NCBI GenBank assembly: GCA_002340355.1
Contig: DDLX01000028.1
Coordinates: 727,222 to 791,221, forward strand
Length of the DNA stretch: 64,000 nucleotides
DNA from: Cytophagales bacterium UBA2561
Lineage (GTDB): Bacteria; Bacteroidota; Bacteroidia; Cytophagales; Thermoflexibacteraceae
Reading direction: 5' to 3'
A program made the translations under genes and the position numbers. The notes under the pieces are model-generated. The model was given only the letters and a program-made list of their open reading frames with translations. It ran no database searches and was not told the DNA's origin. Within the stretch, counting starts at the first letter, position 1, and every line of letters starts with the position of its first letter. This document shows, piece after piece, positions 50,236 through 59,996 of the stretch.

Positions 50236-53200
50236 ATGAAAATTTCTCATTCCTCTTTTCTGATTATTTTTTCCGTATTTTGGATTTATCTAGGGATTGG
50301 TATTTCAAATATCCAAGCTCTTCCTCCCTCCCACTCCACTTATGGTGATAGCTTTCGATTTACGGAGAATCGTCAACAGTGGAATTCGAATGTACTTTTT
50401 CGAGCAGAAATACCCAATGGGTATCTTTTTCTCCAAAAAAATAGCTTTCAATATAGTTTCTATGATGGAGATGCTGTACGTCAATTTCATCATCCACATT
50501 CCAAAAAATCTAAGCGATTTGGGACACAAAATCGTTTTGCGCGTACTGAAAATCTTCCACCTTTAGAAGAAGATGAAATTCGCGCGCATGGCGTAAAAGT
50601 CTCGTTAGTAGGAAGTAATGAGAATTTTGAAGTACATACCGAGGAAATGGGTAGAGAACACAAAAACTATTTTTTGGGTAATGATTTTCTAGAGCATGCT
50701 CAAAATGTTCGTTCATTTGGAAAGGTTCATTTTCAGGAAATTTACCCTAGTACGGATATGGTTTTTTATACTCAAGATCGTCATTTAAAATATGATTTTA
50801 TAGTACGAAAAGGAGCGAATCCTGCCCAGATTCAACTCAAATACGAACATGCTTCGGCTGTATTTTTGCGAGATGGAAATCTAATTATCCAAACTTCCAT
50901 TAATGAATTCATGGAACAAAAACCCTACTGTTATCAAATGATTGATGGCAAAAAAATGGAAGTAAAAGCTCGTTTTATACTGAAAGACAATATTTTAAGT
51001 TTTGAATTTCCAGAAGGTTACAATAAAAACTATACCCTAATTATTGACCCCACTTTAGTCTTTGCTACCTTTTCGGGAGCAGCCTCGGATAATTGGGGAT
51101 TTACAGCCACTTTCGATGAAGATGGGAATACCTATACTGGTGGAGTAATATTTGGTGCTGATTTTCCAACAACGACTGGTGCATTCAATGTCAATTTTAA
51201 TGCTTTGCTGGATGTAGTTATTCACAAGTATAATGAAGATGGAACAGAATTATTATATGGAACTTTTCTGGGAGGAGGAAATGCTGAAATGCCACACAGT
51301 TTAATTGTGGATAAGGATAATCGCTTAGTAATTATGGGTTCTACAGGTTCATCAGATTTTCCAACAACACTAGATTGCTTCCAAGCAGATTTTCGAGGTG
51401 GAAACGGCATCTCTACAGGACTAAGCATAGATTACTTCAATGGAGCGGATATTTTTAGTGCTGTACTCAATAGCACAGGTAATCAATTGGAAGCCGCTAC
51501 TTATCTCGGTGGTACGGGAGTAGATGGTGTAATGACAGTCGAATCTGATCCCTTGGTATTCAATTATGGAGATCAAGCACGAGGTGATGTCGGCACCGAT
51601 TCGGAGGGAAATATTTACATTGTATCCTCTACTTATTCGGCTGATTTTCCCGTTCAAAATGCTATACAATCCCGTCTAGCAGGCAAACAAGATGCCATTT
51701 TAGTAAAACTCTCCTCCGATCTTCGCACCATGATTTGGGGAACATACTTTGGTGGTTCTGAACATGATGCAGGATTCTCGATGAGTATTACAGATACTGA
51801 TGAAGTTTACATTACAGGCTCAACTACCAGTACAGACCTACAAACTTCAAGTACAGCACTACGTAGAAACCCACAAGGAAAAGAAGGATTTGTGTTACGA
51901 GTCGGTGAAAATGGAAGTTATTTGAATAGTACCTATCTCGGAACCAGTAACTCTGATATGAGTTATTTGATAGATAATGATATTGAAGGCAATGTATATG
52001 TTTTTGGACTCACATTTGGGAACTATCCTATACAAAACTCCACACTTTCGAATATTGGACGAGGACAATTTATCCATAAAATGAGTCCTAATCTTGGACG
52101 AACCCTATATTCAACACGCTTTGGTAGTTCTGATCTAAATCATTTTGATAAGCCTAATTTGTCACCAACTGCCCTAAAAATCTCAGAATGTGGTCATGTT
52201 TATTTATCAGGTTGGGGAGGACATACCAACAATAACACAGGATACGCAGGTTTTGAGATGGAAGGACAAAGTACCTTTAGTTTACCAGTTACTTCGGATG
52301 CTCTGCGACAAGTATCAGATGGAAGTGATTTCTATGTCATGATTTTAAATGAGGATGCCAGTAATTTGATTTATGGCTCTTATTTAGGGGGTTATAATTC
52401 AGATAATACCAAGTTTGCTGACCACGACCATGTGGATGGTGGTACCAGTCGCTTTGCAAGAGATGGCACAATTTATCAAGCTGTTTGTGCTTGTCGAGCC
52501 AATCCTGTACCAACTACTCCAGGTGTTTGGGCAAATGTGAACGGAGCAGCAGAAAATAATGGCTGTAATATGTATGCTCTCAAATTTGATATTAATGAAA
52601 TGCGAACCCGATTTACTCCTATTGATAACCAAGATATTGAAGCACGTCAAGGCTGTGCACCACTTTATATCAAATTTGATAATCATACCATTAATGCTGA
52701 CCGATATCTTTGGACTTTTGGGGAAATGGGAACTTCTACTGAATTTGAGCCTGAACTAACCTTTATCACTCCTGGGGTTTATCCTGTAACCTTGACTGCT
52801 TTCAATGGAGACTTATGTATTTCTAAAATAACCAAAGATACAATTCGAGTATTTGGCAATCCATATGAAATTACACCTGATACCGTAATCTGTGAAGGGG
52901 AGAGCTTACAGCTACAAGCCACAGGGGGAGAACGCTATTTCTGGAGTCCATCTACTTATCTAAATAATCGTCGTATAGCTAATCCTATCGCCACCCCTCT
53001 CCTAACAACTACTTATGAAGTACAAATCGTCACTCATCAGGGATGTACTTATGATACTACCGTAACTGTAGAGGTTAATGGACGTATTGATCTAGATTTT
53101 AAGACTATTTACAAAGAAGCTTGTCCTGCCTCACCTATTTTAGGTTTTAAAAACCGTTCTTTAAATGCACATACATACTTTTGGGATTTTGGGAATGGAA

Positions 53201-54297
53201 AAACTTTTGAAGGGCAAAATCCACCAGATGTAACTTATGAAGAAGGTAAGTACATCATTGAGCTAAGAGCCAAAAGTGAATCTTGTGAAGTTTTAGATAC
53301 TTTTCATATTGAGGTCATTTCCGATGGGGTATTAGCTGATTTCGAATCCGAATTAATACAACTCTGTGAAGATTACCCCACAGTACAACTTACTAATTTA
53401 TCCAAAAATGCAGATATTTATTTTTGGGACTTTGGGAATGGAAATACTTTTCAAGGCGAAAATCCTCCTAATTTTAAGTATAATCAAAAAGGTGACTTTG
53501 TTATCACTTTAACCAGTCAAAATACTGATTGTGAAGATATTAAAAAAGATACTATCACCATTCAAACTGAATTGATTTCAGACTTTATCGCAAATATTCG
53601 GCTATCCGATAACCAACTCATTTGTGAAACTAATCCTGTTCAATTGGAAGCCTTTGGTGGAGTAAAATACGAATGGAGTCCTACTGAAACATTAAATAAT
53701 CCCAACATTTCAAATCCAGTAGCCAACCCTAAAGAAACTACCGATTACAAGGTAACTATTTATAGCCCAATAGGTTGTGGAGTAGATACAACCATTCGGA
53801 TCGAAGTAGCCCCTGAAATTCAGTTAGATTTCGGAGTGCAGTCTAGTTTAAAATGTGGTGAAAAGGCTAATCTGAATTTCGAAAATAATTCTACAAATGC
53901 CGATGTCTTTATATGGAATATGGGCAATGGACAAACTTTTGAAGGGCAAAGTCCACCCGCAGACTTTTTTTATGAAAAATCAGGGATTTATACGGTTACT
54001 TTGGAAGCCCAAAATAGAGCCTGTTCGATTCAACAAGAGCTCGCTGTCACCGTCAGTAATGTAATTCCACCAAATGTAATTACACCAAATGGTGATGGCA
54101 AAAATGATCTTTTTGATATTGGAGTTCTTGAATCAGGCTGGAAATTAACTATTTATGACCGATGGGGGAAAGAAGTATATCAATCTGACAGTTATCAAAA
54201 TGACTGGGGAAATTCAGCAAGCAATACCATCTATTTTTATCGACTAACTTCACCTAAAGATGAAACCTGTACAGGATGGCTCCAGATTTTTAAATAA
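50236..54297 (+). CDS. Secreted SBBP-propeller/PKD protein with type IX (type B) sorting domain
   Basis: The 1353-aa protein has a signal peptide (to about residue 30). Residues 35-270 are the N-terminal beta domain common to this class (FRFTENRQQWNSNVLFRAEI...). A propeller of SBBP-type repeats follows (about 275-780; YGTFLGGGNAEMPHS, WGTYFGGSEHDAGFS, YGSYLGGYN). Four PKD domains with the WDFGNG-type core start at about 790, 953, 1035 and 1195. Short beta modules ending in T-x-D/E-Y-x-V lie between them. The C-terminal 80 residues (PPNVITPNGDGKNDLFDIG...) are the gliding-motility-type domain read by the type IX system. Probably a cell-surface or released adhesive or binding protein. No PorP/SprF gene is next to it. 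Confidence 0.88.
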   Translation: MKISHSSFLIIFSVFWIYLGIGISNIQALPPSHSTYGDSFRFTENRQQWNSNVLFRAEIPNGYLFLQKNSFQYSFYDGDAVRQFHHPHSKKSKRFGTQNRFARTENLPPLEEDEIRAHGVKVSLVGSNENFEVHTEEMGREHKNYFLGNDFLEHAQNVRSFGKVHFQEIYPSTDMVFYTQDRHLKYDFIVRKGANPAQIQLKYEHASAVFLRDGNLIIQTSINEFMEQKPYCYQMIDGKKMEVKARFILKDNILSFEFPEGYNKNYTLIIDPTLVFATFSGAASDNWGFTATFDEDGNTYTGGVIFGADFPTTTGAFNVNFNALLDVVIHKYNEDGTELLYGTFLGGGNAEMPHSLIVDKDNRLVIMGSTGSSDFPTTLDCFQADFRGGNGISTGLSIDYFNGADIFSAVLNSTGNQLEAATYLGGTGVDGVMTVESDPLVFNYGDQARGDVGTDSEGNIYIVSSTYSADFPVQNAIQSRLAGKQDAILVKLSSDLRTMIWGTYFGGSEHDAGFSMSITDTDEVYITGSTTSTDLQTSSTALRRNPQGKEGFVLRVGENGSYLNSTYLGTSNSDMSYLIDNDIEGNVYVFGLTFGNYPIQNSTLSNIGRGQFIHKMSPNLGRTLYSTRFGSSDLNHFDKPNLSPTALKISECGHVYLSGWGGHTNNNTGYAGFEMEGQSTFSLPVTSDALRQVSDGSDFYVMILNEDASNLIYGSYLGGYNSDNTKFADHDHVDGGTSRFARDGTIYQAVCACRANPVPTTPGVWANVNGAAENNGCNMYALKFDINEMRTRFTPIDNQDIEARQGCAPLYIKFDNHTINADRYLWTFGEMGTSTEFEPELTFITPGVYPVTLTAFNGDLCISKITKDTIRVFGNPYEITPDTVICEGESLQLQATGGERYFWSPSTYLNNRRIANPIATPLLTTTYEVQIVTHQGCTYDTTVTVEVNGRIDLDFKTIYKEACPASPILGFKNRSLNAHTYFWDFGNGKTFEGQNPPDVTYEEGKYIIELRAKSESCEVLDTFHIEVISDGVLADFESELIQLCEDYPTVQLTNLSKNADIYFWDFGNGNTFQGENPPNFKYNQKGDFVITLTSQNTDCEDIKKDTITIQTELISDFIANIRLSDNQLICETNPVQLEAFGGVKYEWSPTETLNNPNISNPVANPKETTDYKVTIYSPIGCGVDTTIRIEVAPEIQLDFGVQSSLKCGEKANLNFENNSTNADVFIWNMGNGQTFEGQSPPADFFYEKSGIYTVTLEAQNRACSIQQELAVTVSNVIPPNVITPNGDGKNDLFDIGVLESGWKLTIYDRWGKEVYQSDSYQNDWGNSASNTIYFYRLTSPKDETCTGWLQIFK

Positions 54298-54485
54298 GTA
54301 AGATTCTATTCCTGATATTTTTAATTCGTATTATAAACCAGTATTTTTTTATACAGTCAGAAAAATAGACGCAACCTATCTATTATTTTAGAGTCTTTGA
54401 AAATATACAATTGACTTATTTTGTGAAATCAGCCTGAAATGATGGCAAAATTTAGTTTAATTTTTTTCTAATAATTCTCAAAGAA

Positions 54486-55094
54486 ATGATTCGAAGACTA
54501 CTTTTATTTACCTTGTTCTTAGGTTGTTTATCTCCTCTTTTGGCTCAGGATGAAGAACCAAAAACGTTACTCGGTACAGTTACTAAAGTTTCTGGGTTTG
54601 GTGGATTTAATATCGAATTTGGTAATATCGATGGCAACTTTACGGTTTTATCTGGTGGTGGTGGTGGAATTTTATTAAATCGGTCAATTTTCTTAGGAGG
54701 CTACGGAACAGGAGCAAGTAATGACATTAAGATTGACCTTAACGGTATAGATACCCGATTGGATTTTGGACATGGTGGTTTTTGGTTAGGTTATGATGCT
54801 TTTCCCAGCAAATTAGTTCACTTGACGACTGCCGTAAAATTGGGTTGGGGAAATGCTCGTTTTCGTCCAGAAGCCAGTTTTCCCTCTATGGGAACATTTG
54901 ATACTTCATTTTCTGAAAGTATTTTTGTTATACAGCCCCAATTAGGTGCAGAACTAAATATTACTCGATTTTTCAAAATTGCTTTAACAGGAAATTATCG
55001 TTTCGTACAAGGACTCAACACAGACGGAGTAGATGAAGATCTATTAAATTCCTTTTCTACAGAACTGGCTTTTAAGTTTGGTTGGTTTGATTAG
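54486..55094 (+). CDS. Small exported beta-barrel-like protein
   Basis: I do not recognise a named family. The 202-aa product has a signal peptide (residues 1-21, SPLLAQ) followed by glycine-rich alternating strands (GGFNIEFGNIDGNFTVLSG, GGGGGILL, HGGFWLGYDAF) and a final phenylalanine-containing strand (AFKFGWFD), as in small outer-membrane barrels. It is 188 bp after the PKD protein and converges on the GH3 gene. A functional link to the type IX substrate is only positional. Confidence 0.7.
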   Translation: MIRRLLLFTLFLGCLSPLLAQDEEPKTLLGTVTKVSGFGGFNIEFGNIDGNFTVLSGGGGGILLNRSIFLGGYGTGASNDIKIDLNGIDTRLDFGHGGFWLGYDAFPSKLVHLTTAVKLGWGNARFRPEASFPSMGTFDTSFSESIFVIQPQLGAELNITRFFKIALTGNYRFVQGLNTDGVDEDLLNSFSTELAFKFGWFD

Positions 55095-55101
55095 TTGAAT
55101 C

Positions 55102-55126
55102 GTGGCACGTCTTTTTATCGTGCCAC
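55102..55126. terminator. Hairpin between convergent barrel and GH3 genes
   Basis: GTGGCACG (55102-55109) and CGTGCCAC (55119-55126) pair exactly around a 9-nt loop between two convergent stop codons. The T-run after it is weak on both strands, so termination is likely from position but not strong. Confidence 0.5.
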
Positions 55127-55140
55127 AAACTTCCTCATTT

Positions 55141-58100
55141 TCATTTCTTATTTACAAATTCAAATCCGTAATTTTTGGCTTTCTTAGCATATTTGTCCAT
55201 CGCCAAATAAATCATATCTTGCATACGCTCACGAACTTTATATTGTTGTAATTTTCGATTCGTACGCCCTTCGGGATATGTTCGATTAGACAGAAAAATA
55301 TAAACAATATCATTTTCGGGATCTGCCCAAACACAAGTTCCTGTAAATCCTCGATGTCCGAAAGAGCTTTTAGAAGCATAATAAGAAGCGGGTCTTCCTG
55401 AACTTTTACTGGGTTTATCCCAGCCTAACCCTCTTCGATTAGAAGTTACTTGTTGACGAGTGAAATCAGGGACAGTTGTTTTATGCTGAAAATATTGCAA
55501 TCCGCCGTAGTTTCCTTTCTGTAAAAGCATTTGCATCAAAATCGCTAAGTCGTTTGCTGTACCAAAAACTCCTGCATGACCAGCCACTCCTCCACGTAAT
55601 GCCGCATCGGGATCATGAACAACTCCTTGTAATTCTGTTTTTCGATAATAAGTATCTTTTTCTGTCGGAACAATCTGATTTTTAGCTATTTTATTCAGAG
55701 GTAAATACCCTGTCCAAGCCATTCCCAAAGATTGATAAAACGTTTGTTCAACAAAAGTATTCAGGGACATTCCTGTTTGATATTCGACCAATTTCTGTAA
55801 AATATGAAATCCTAAATCACTATATAAATACCCATAGCTCCCATCTCTATTTTTATTTCGGCGCAATTTATGACCTAAAATTCGTTCCCACGTATGTTCT
55901 TCGATATCACTGCGAACATAAAGATTATCCATCACTTTAATTCCAAAATTTTCAGAACATTCTGAGGCATAGAAGTCAGGGCGGAACTGCCCTTTACTCA
56001 AAGAGTAATACCAAAAAGGCATGGATTGAACCACCCCTGCTTGATGTAACATCAAATCCCGAATCGTAATATTTTGTTTGTTTGTTCCCTTTAAATCAGG
56101 AAGATACTTTGAAACTTTATCATTCAAATCTTTAATAATACCTTGGTCATACAGTTTCATGACTGCTTGTGTGGTCGAGACCACTTTTGTAACTGAAGCC
56201 AAATCATAAACTGAATTTGGGCGAACGAATTGCTTCTTTTGGTAGGTATGATACCCATAATCTTCATCCAAAACAACCGTTCCATTTTTAGCAACCAAAA
56301 CTTGACACCCTGGCATAGCACCCACTGTCATTGCATAATCTGCAATGACATCAATTTGTTTCAAAATTTGGTGGTTTAATCCAACCCCTTCTGAAATGTT
56401 AGAATATTTCAAACGCCCCAATTCAGGGATTTCAAACCCTGTTCCAACAGGTAATTTTTCAGAAGCCGTAATTGGTAATTTTGCTTTTGTCCCAACTGCT
56501 CCAAATAAAACTTGCGGAACAATTTTTCGCATCATTTTATCGTCATCATAAGCACAAACCAACCAATCCGAATTATCAAAATATTTTAAACTATATGGGT
56601 TACCAAAAACCACGACTACGACCTTCGTTTTTTGTTGTAGTTTTTTGATGAAATTTCGTGAAGTCGCACTAATACCAAAAGATTTGCCTCGTTTATTCGT
56701 ATGGATGTTATGTAAACTTACAACAACTACGTCATTATCAGCTACCTCATTTAAAATCTTAGTATAAGAATATTCATACGCATTCTTATTCTGAATTACG
56801 TGGTGGTCAAATTTAGCATACTTTGATAAAATTTCCTGAAATCCATTTTTTTGCTGAATTCCAATCGCTACTGAACCAAATTTCAAACTATCTAATTTCC
56901 TGAAAGGCAACACTTTATTTTTATTTTTAACCACCGTAACAGCCTCTCGAAAAATCCGCTCTTTCATTAATTTGGCTTCATGATTATTCAAATCTTCGTA
57001 TAAGTTCTTCAATTTGATAGGTTTGTAATCATATAAACCTGCAAAGTATTTCGCTCGCAAGATTTTCAAAACTCGCTGATTAATATCATTCCATGTTAAT
57101 TTACCATTTTTGAGTGCCTTTTGAATCGCCATTTTCCCCTTCGAAACACTCATTGGAATTAATAACATATCATTTCCTGCAAGAATAGCTTTAATTTCAG
57201 CTTCTCCTGGGTTATTGCTATTTGCAACTCCTTTCATTCCAAGCCCATCCGTGAAAATCAGTCCTTTATATTTCAAAGAATCAATTAATAATTCTTTAAC
57301 AACCTTTGGAGATAATGAAGTTGGCGTTCCCGAATTATCTAAAGAGGGTACATTCAAATGAGCTATCATCATACTCATTACACCATCTTTAATTAATTTT
57401 TTAAATGGATATAATTCAATTTCATCTAATCGTTGAGTACCATGTCCCAAAAAAGGCAAAGTATAATGAGAGTCTTTGTCTGTATCGCCATGTCCAGGGA
57501 AGTGTTTAGCATTGGCAATCAATCCATTATCTTGCATTCCTCGCGCATAAGCTGAAGCTTTTTCGGCTACATTTTCTTTACTTTCGCCAAAAGATCGAGT
57601 ACCAATGACAGGATTTTTAGGATTACTATTTACATCGACAACAGGAGCAAAATTGATGTGCATTCCTAACCGTTTAGATTGTCGGGCAATTTCCTTTCCA
57701 AAATCATAAATTGTTGATTCATCGTCAATTGCTCCTAAAACCATTGCACGAGGATAACGTACCACACTATCTAACCGCATGGCTAAGCCCCACTCTGCAT
57801 CTGAGGCAATCAATAGAGGAATTCGGGAAAGTTTTTGATAGCGATTTGTTAACATAGCCTGTCGGATAGGGGCACCTTGCATCATAATCATTCCGCCTAT
57901 ATGATGTTGTTTAATGAGATATTCAGTTGCTTTAGCATGAGCTTCCCCCTTATTTGAGTAACCTGCAATCATGAAAAGCTGTCCAATTTTTTCCGCTTCC
58001 GTCATTGTTTTTAGGACACTATCTGCCCATAAATCTCGTTTCTTGACGTATTCCAGATGTTTTTTTCGTTCTGCTTCGGATTGTTTTTGTGGTTCATCAC

Positions 58101-58188
58101 CTTGGTCGGGTTCTTCGGGTTTGATACAGGCTGAGGAAGCCGAAAGTAAAAACACAGAAAAAAGTAGGGTCGCAAATTGATACATCAT
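55141..58188 (-). CDS. GH3 beta-N-acetylglucosaminidase fused to a serine hydrolase (beta-lactamase fold), lipoprotein
   Basis: A two-enzyme lipoprotein of 1015 aa. A leader with cysteine C21 (SASSAC) suggests lipid anchoring. Residues 50-390 are a NagZ-like GH3 domain: AKHFPGHGDTDKDSH at 227-241 with the H-D dyad loop used by N-acetylglucosaminidases, and the nucleophile D314 in FTDGLGMKGV. A GH3 C-terminal-like domain follows (about 400-590). Residues 610-1000 are a serine hydrolase with S665-V-T-K668 and YSDLGF, like class C beta-lactamases and low-mass PBPs. The pair would fit trimming of peptidoglycan fragments in the periplasm. Such fusions are known in Bacteroidota; the acceptor of the second domain is unknown. 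Confidence 0.88.
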   Translation of the reverse strand: MMYQFATLLFSVFLLSASSACIKPEEPDQGDEPQKQSEAERKKHLEYVKKRDLWADSVLKTMTEAEKIGQLFMIAGYSNKGEAHAKATEYLIKQHHIGGMIMMQGAPIRQAMLTNRYQKLSRIPLLIASDAEWGLAMRLDSVVRYPRAMVLGAIDDESTIYDFGKEIARQSKRLGMHINFAPVVDVNSNPKNPVIGTRSFGESKENVAEKASAYARGMQDNGLIANAKHFPGHGDTDKDSHYTLPFLGHGTQRLDEIELYPFKKLIKDGVMSMMIAHLNVPSLDNSGTPTSLSPKVVKELLIDSLKYKGLIFTDGLGMKGVANSNNPGEAEIKAILAGNDMLLIPMSVSKGKMAIQKALKNGKLTWNDINQRVLKILRAKYFAGLYDYKPIKLKNLYEDLNNHEAKLMKERIFREAVTVVKNKNKVLPFRKLDSLKFGSVAIGIQQKNGFQEILSKYAKFDHHVIQNKNAYEYSYTKILNEVADNDVVVVSLHNIHTNKRGKSFGISATSRNFIKKLQQKTKVVVVVFGNPYSLKYFDNSDWLVCAYDDDKMMRKIVPQVLFGAVGTKAKLPITASEKLPVGTGFEIPELGRLKYSNISEGVGLNHQILKQIDVIADYAMTVGAMPGCQVLVAKNGTVVLDEDYGYHTYQKKQFVRPNSVYDLASVTKVVSTTQAVMKLYDQGIIKDLNDKVSKYLPDLKGTNKQNITIRDLMLHQAGVVQSMPFWYYSLSKGQFRPDFYASECSENFGIKVMDNLYVRSDIEEHTWERILGHKLRRNKNRDGSYGYLYSDLGFHILQKLVEYQTGMSLNTFVEQTFYQSLGMAWTGYLPLNKIAKNQIVPTEKDTYYRKTELQGVVHDPDAALRGGVAGHAGVFGTANDLAILMQMLLQKGNYGGLQYFQHKTTVPDFTRQQVTSNRRGLGWDKPSKSSGRPASYYASKSSFGHRGFTGTCVWADPENDIVYIFLSNRTYPEGRTNRKLQQYKVRERMQDMIYLAMDKYAKKAKNYGFEFVNKK

Positions 58189-58328
58189 GAAGACTTGGAA
58201 ATTTTAAATTTTAGCAAATTTTGTCTCTTATTATTTGTACCTTTCACCAGAAAGATGTCCGAAAAAATCAGGTAAATACTCGAATTTTGACTTCTTTAGG
58301 AAATTGGTATGTGAATTTTTGTGCAAAA

Positions 58329-58391
58329 ATGAACATTTTTCAAAAATCTTACTGCAAAAAATGCAACCGAAATCTGTGCCAAGACTGTTAA
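58329..58391 (+). CDS. Possible 20-aa Cys4 micropeptide
   Basis: ATG to TAA encodes 20 residues, starting MNIFQKSY and ending in a CX2CX4CX2C pattern (C9, C12, C17, C20). Such spacing is that of a zinc knuckle. The frame is open upstream to 58215 with possible TTG and GTG starts, giving up to about 57 residues. It lies 22 bp ahead of the next gene. No promoter or ribosome site is evident, so this may be chance. Confidence 0.25.
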   Translation: MNIFQKSYCKKCNRNLCQDC

Positions 58392-58413
58392 AACACATCA
58401 AAAATTGTTAAAA

Positions 58414-58755
58414 ATGAAGTTGCCAAGTTTAAGCAAATTAGCTCGTCATAAGCAATTTGACTATCAGCCCCGTTATTATGACCCCATCAAGGAAGAAGTT
58501 CAGGCTCGTGCCGAACGCATTCGCCGAAACATAACACAGGAAAAGACGGGTATCTATCAGGCTGACAGCTCGAAGATTAGAGAAGCTTTTCAACAAAGTC
58601 GCCGAAAGGATAAACAAACAGATATGTTACAATTAATGTTCGTAGTCGCTTTTAGTTTGTTAGTTTGGGGATATTTTGAATTTGGAAATATGATCTTATT
58701 ACCTGCCATAGGATTAATGACTGGTTATGTCTGGTTACGAATTCGTAAAAGATAA
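58414..58755 (+). CDS. Small membrane protein, conserved-looking, function unknown
   Basis: The 113-aa product has a basic soluble N-terminal half (about 1-65; KLARHKQFDYQPRYYDPIKEEV) and two C-terminal membrane spans (about 70-105) ending in LRIRKR. The D-x-Y-x-P-R-Y-Y-D-P pattern looks like a conserved feature of small Bacteroidota proteins, but I cannot name it. I use ATG 58414 rather than the TTG at 58405. It precedes dtd by 39 bp and may share its transcript. Confidence 0.7.
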   Translation: MKLPSLSKLARHKQFDYQPRYYDPIKEEVQARAERIRRNITQEKTGIYQADSSKIREAFQQSRRKDKQTDMLQLMFVVAFSLLVWGYFEFGNMILLPAIGLMTGYVWLRIRKR

Positions 58756-58794
58756 TTAAAAAAATAATGTTAAAAAGTTACTAATCAAAAATCT

Positions 58795-59247
58795 ATGATA
58801 GCTGTTATTCAACGAGTAACCGAAGCAAGTGTTGAAATCGAAAATCAAGTCAAAGGTAAAATTGAACGAGGTTTTACCATCTTGTTAGGTATTGAGTCGG
58901 AAGATAATTTGGAAGATATTGAGTGGCTAAGTAACAAAATTATTGGCTTGCGAATTTTTGATGATGAGGATGGAAAAATGAACTATTCTCTAACTCAAAT
59001 TCAAGGTAATATTTTGCTAATCAGTCAGTTTACCTTACATGCTTCAACCAAAAAGGGAAATCGTCCTTCATTTATACAAGCTGCTAAACCTGATACTGCT
59101 ATTCCTCTTTATGAAAAAATGATTCAAACATTAAATGCCAAGTTAGGAAAATCAATCGAAACAGGTGAGTTCGGAGCTGATATGAAAATCCATCTAGTCA
59201 ATGACGGACCTGTAACCATTATTATAGACTCGAAAAATCGGAAATAA
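58795..59247 (+). CDS. dtd: D-aminoacyl-tRNA deacylase
   Basis: Removes D-amino acids (and glycine from tRNA-Ala) wrongly attached to tRNA. The 150-aa length and the motifs MIAVIQRVTEASVEIE, ISQFTLHASTKKGNRPSF with the family's SQFTL, and the C-terminal NDGPVTIIID (the cross-subunit GPVT/NxGPVT motif) are complete. It is followed after 58 bp by a MazG-like gene, another cleaning enzyme. Confidence 0.96.
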   Translation: MIAVIQRVTEASVEIENQVKGKIERGFTILLGIESEDNLEDIEWLSNKIIGLRIFDDEDGKMNYSLTQIQGNILLISQFTLHASTKKGNRPSFIQAAKPDTAIPLYEKMIQTLNAKLGKSIETGEFGADMKIHLVNDGPVTIIIDSKNRK

Positions 59248-59305
59248 TTTCATAAAACTTACATTTTAATTTTATTTTAGAATTTAACAAAAAATTAAAT
59301 TTTTT

Positions 59306-59635
59306 ATGACTATCGAAGAAGCCCAAAAAGTAGTAGATAACTGGATTAATACCACAGGTGTCCGTTATTACAACGAATTAACAAATATGGCAATACTAAC
59401 TGAGGAAGTTGGTGAAGTTGCTCGGATTATGGCACGACAGTACGGCGAACAATCTTTTAAAAAATCTGATGAGAAAGTTAATTTAGCGGATGAAATGGCG
59501 GACGTATTGTTTGTTTTAATTTGTTTAGCTAATCAAACAGGCGTAAACCTAACTGAAGCTCTAAAAACCAATTTGGAAAAGAAAACCAAACGAGATAGTG
59601 AGCGACATAAAAATAATGAAAAACTAAAAAGCTAA
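59306..59635 (+). CDS. MazG-like nucleotide pyrophosphohydrolase
   Basis: The 109-aa protein is a single MazG-type four-helix domain that hydrolyses (possibly non-canonical) nucleoside triphosphates to monophosphates. The metal-binding pattern is ILTEEVGEVARIMARQ (E-x-x-E near residue 32) and NLADEMADVLFVLICLANQTG (E-x-x-D near 65). It forms a likely transcript with dtd upstream and the small membrane gene 19 bp downstream. Confidence 0.9.
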   Translation: MTIEEAQKVVDNWINTTGVRYYNELTNMAILTEEVGEVARIMARQYGEQSFKKSDEKVNLADEMADVLFVLICLANQTGVNLTEALKTNLEKKTKRDSERHKNNEKLKS

Positions 59636-59654
59636 ATTTTAACGTTATTTTTAT

Positions 59655-59969
59655 ATGCGAATCTTACACGGAATCAGTACATTTGTACCTTTATTTTTTG
59701 CCATTTTTGTAGTTCTTATGCACATAGGAATTATTCCTTTAATCAATTTGCCTCATGCAGTTCCACTTATCGTAGCAGGTGTTTTTTTTATTGGTATTAT
59801 CTTAACTTTGCGAAGTATTTACGGACAAAAAAAAGTTTCAGATGAAAAAAAAGCATTATGGACAATGTTAATGATTGTCCTAAATGTTATAATTTTACCC
59901 ATTTTTTGGCTGATTTATATTCGTCCAGCCAAACCGAAAAAACGAAAACATAAGCCACGAAAAAAATAG
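59655..59969 (+). CDS. Small three-span membrane protein, function unknown
   Basis: The 104-aa product has three hydrophobic spans (about 8-27, 33-50, 69-90) and a very basic end (KPKKRKHKPRKK) that should stay in the cytoplasm. I do not recognise the family. It lies 19 bp after the MazG-like gene and 27 bp before the menC-like gene, so it belongs to the same transcription unit. Confidence 0.7.
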   Translation: MRILHGISTFVPLFFAIFVVLMHIGIIPLINLPHAVPLIVAGVFFIGIILTLRSIYGQKKVSDEKKALWTMLMIVLNVIILPIFWLIYIRPAKPKKRKHKPRKK

Positions 59970-59996
59970 AAATCTGTTAAGATAGACTTACATAAT

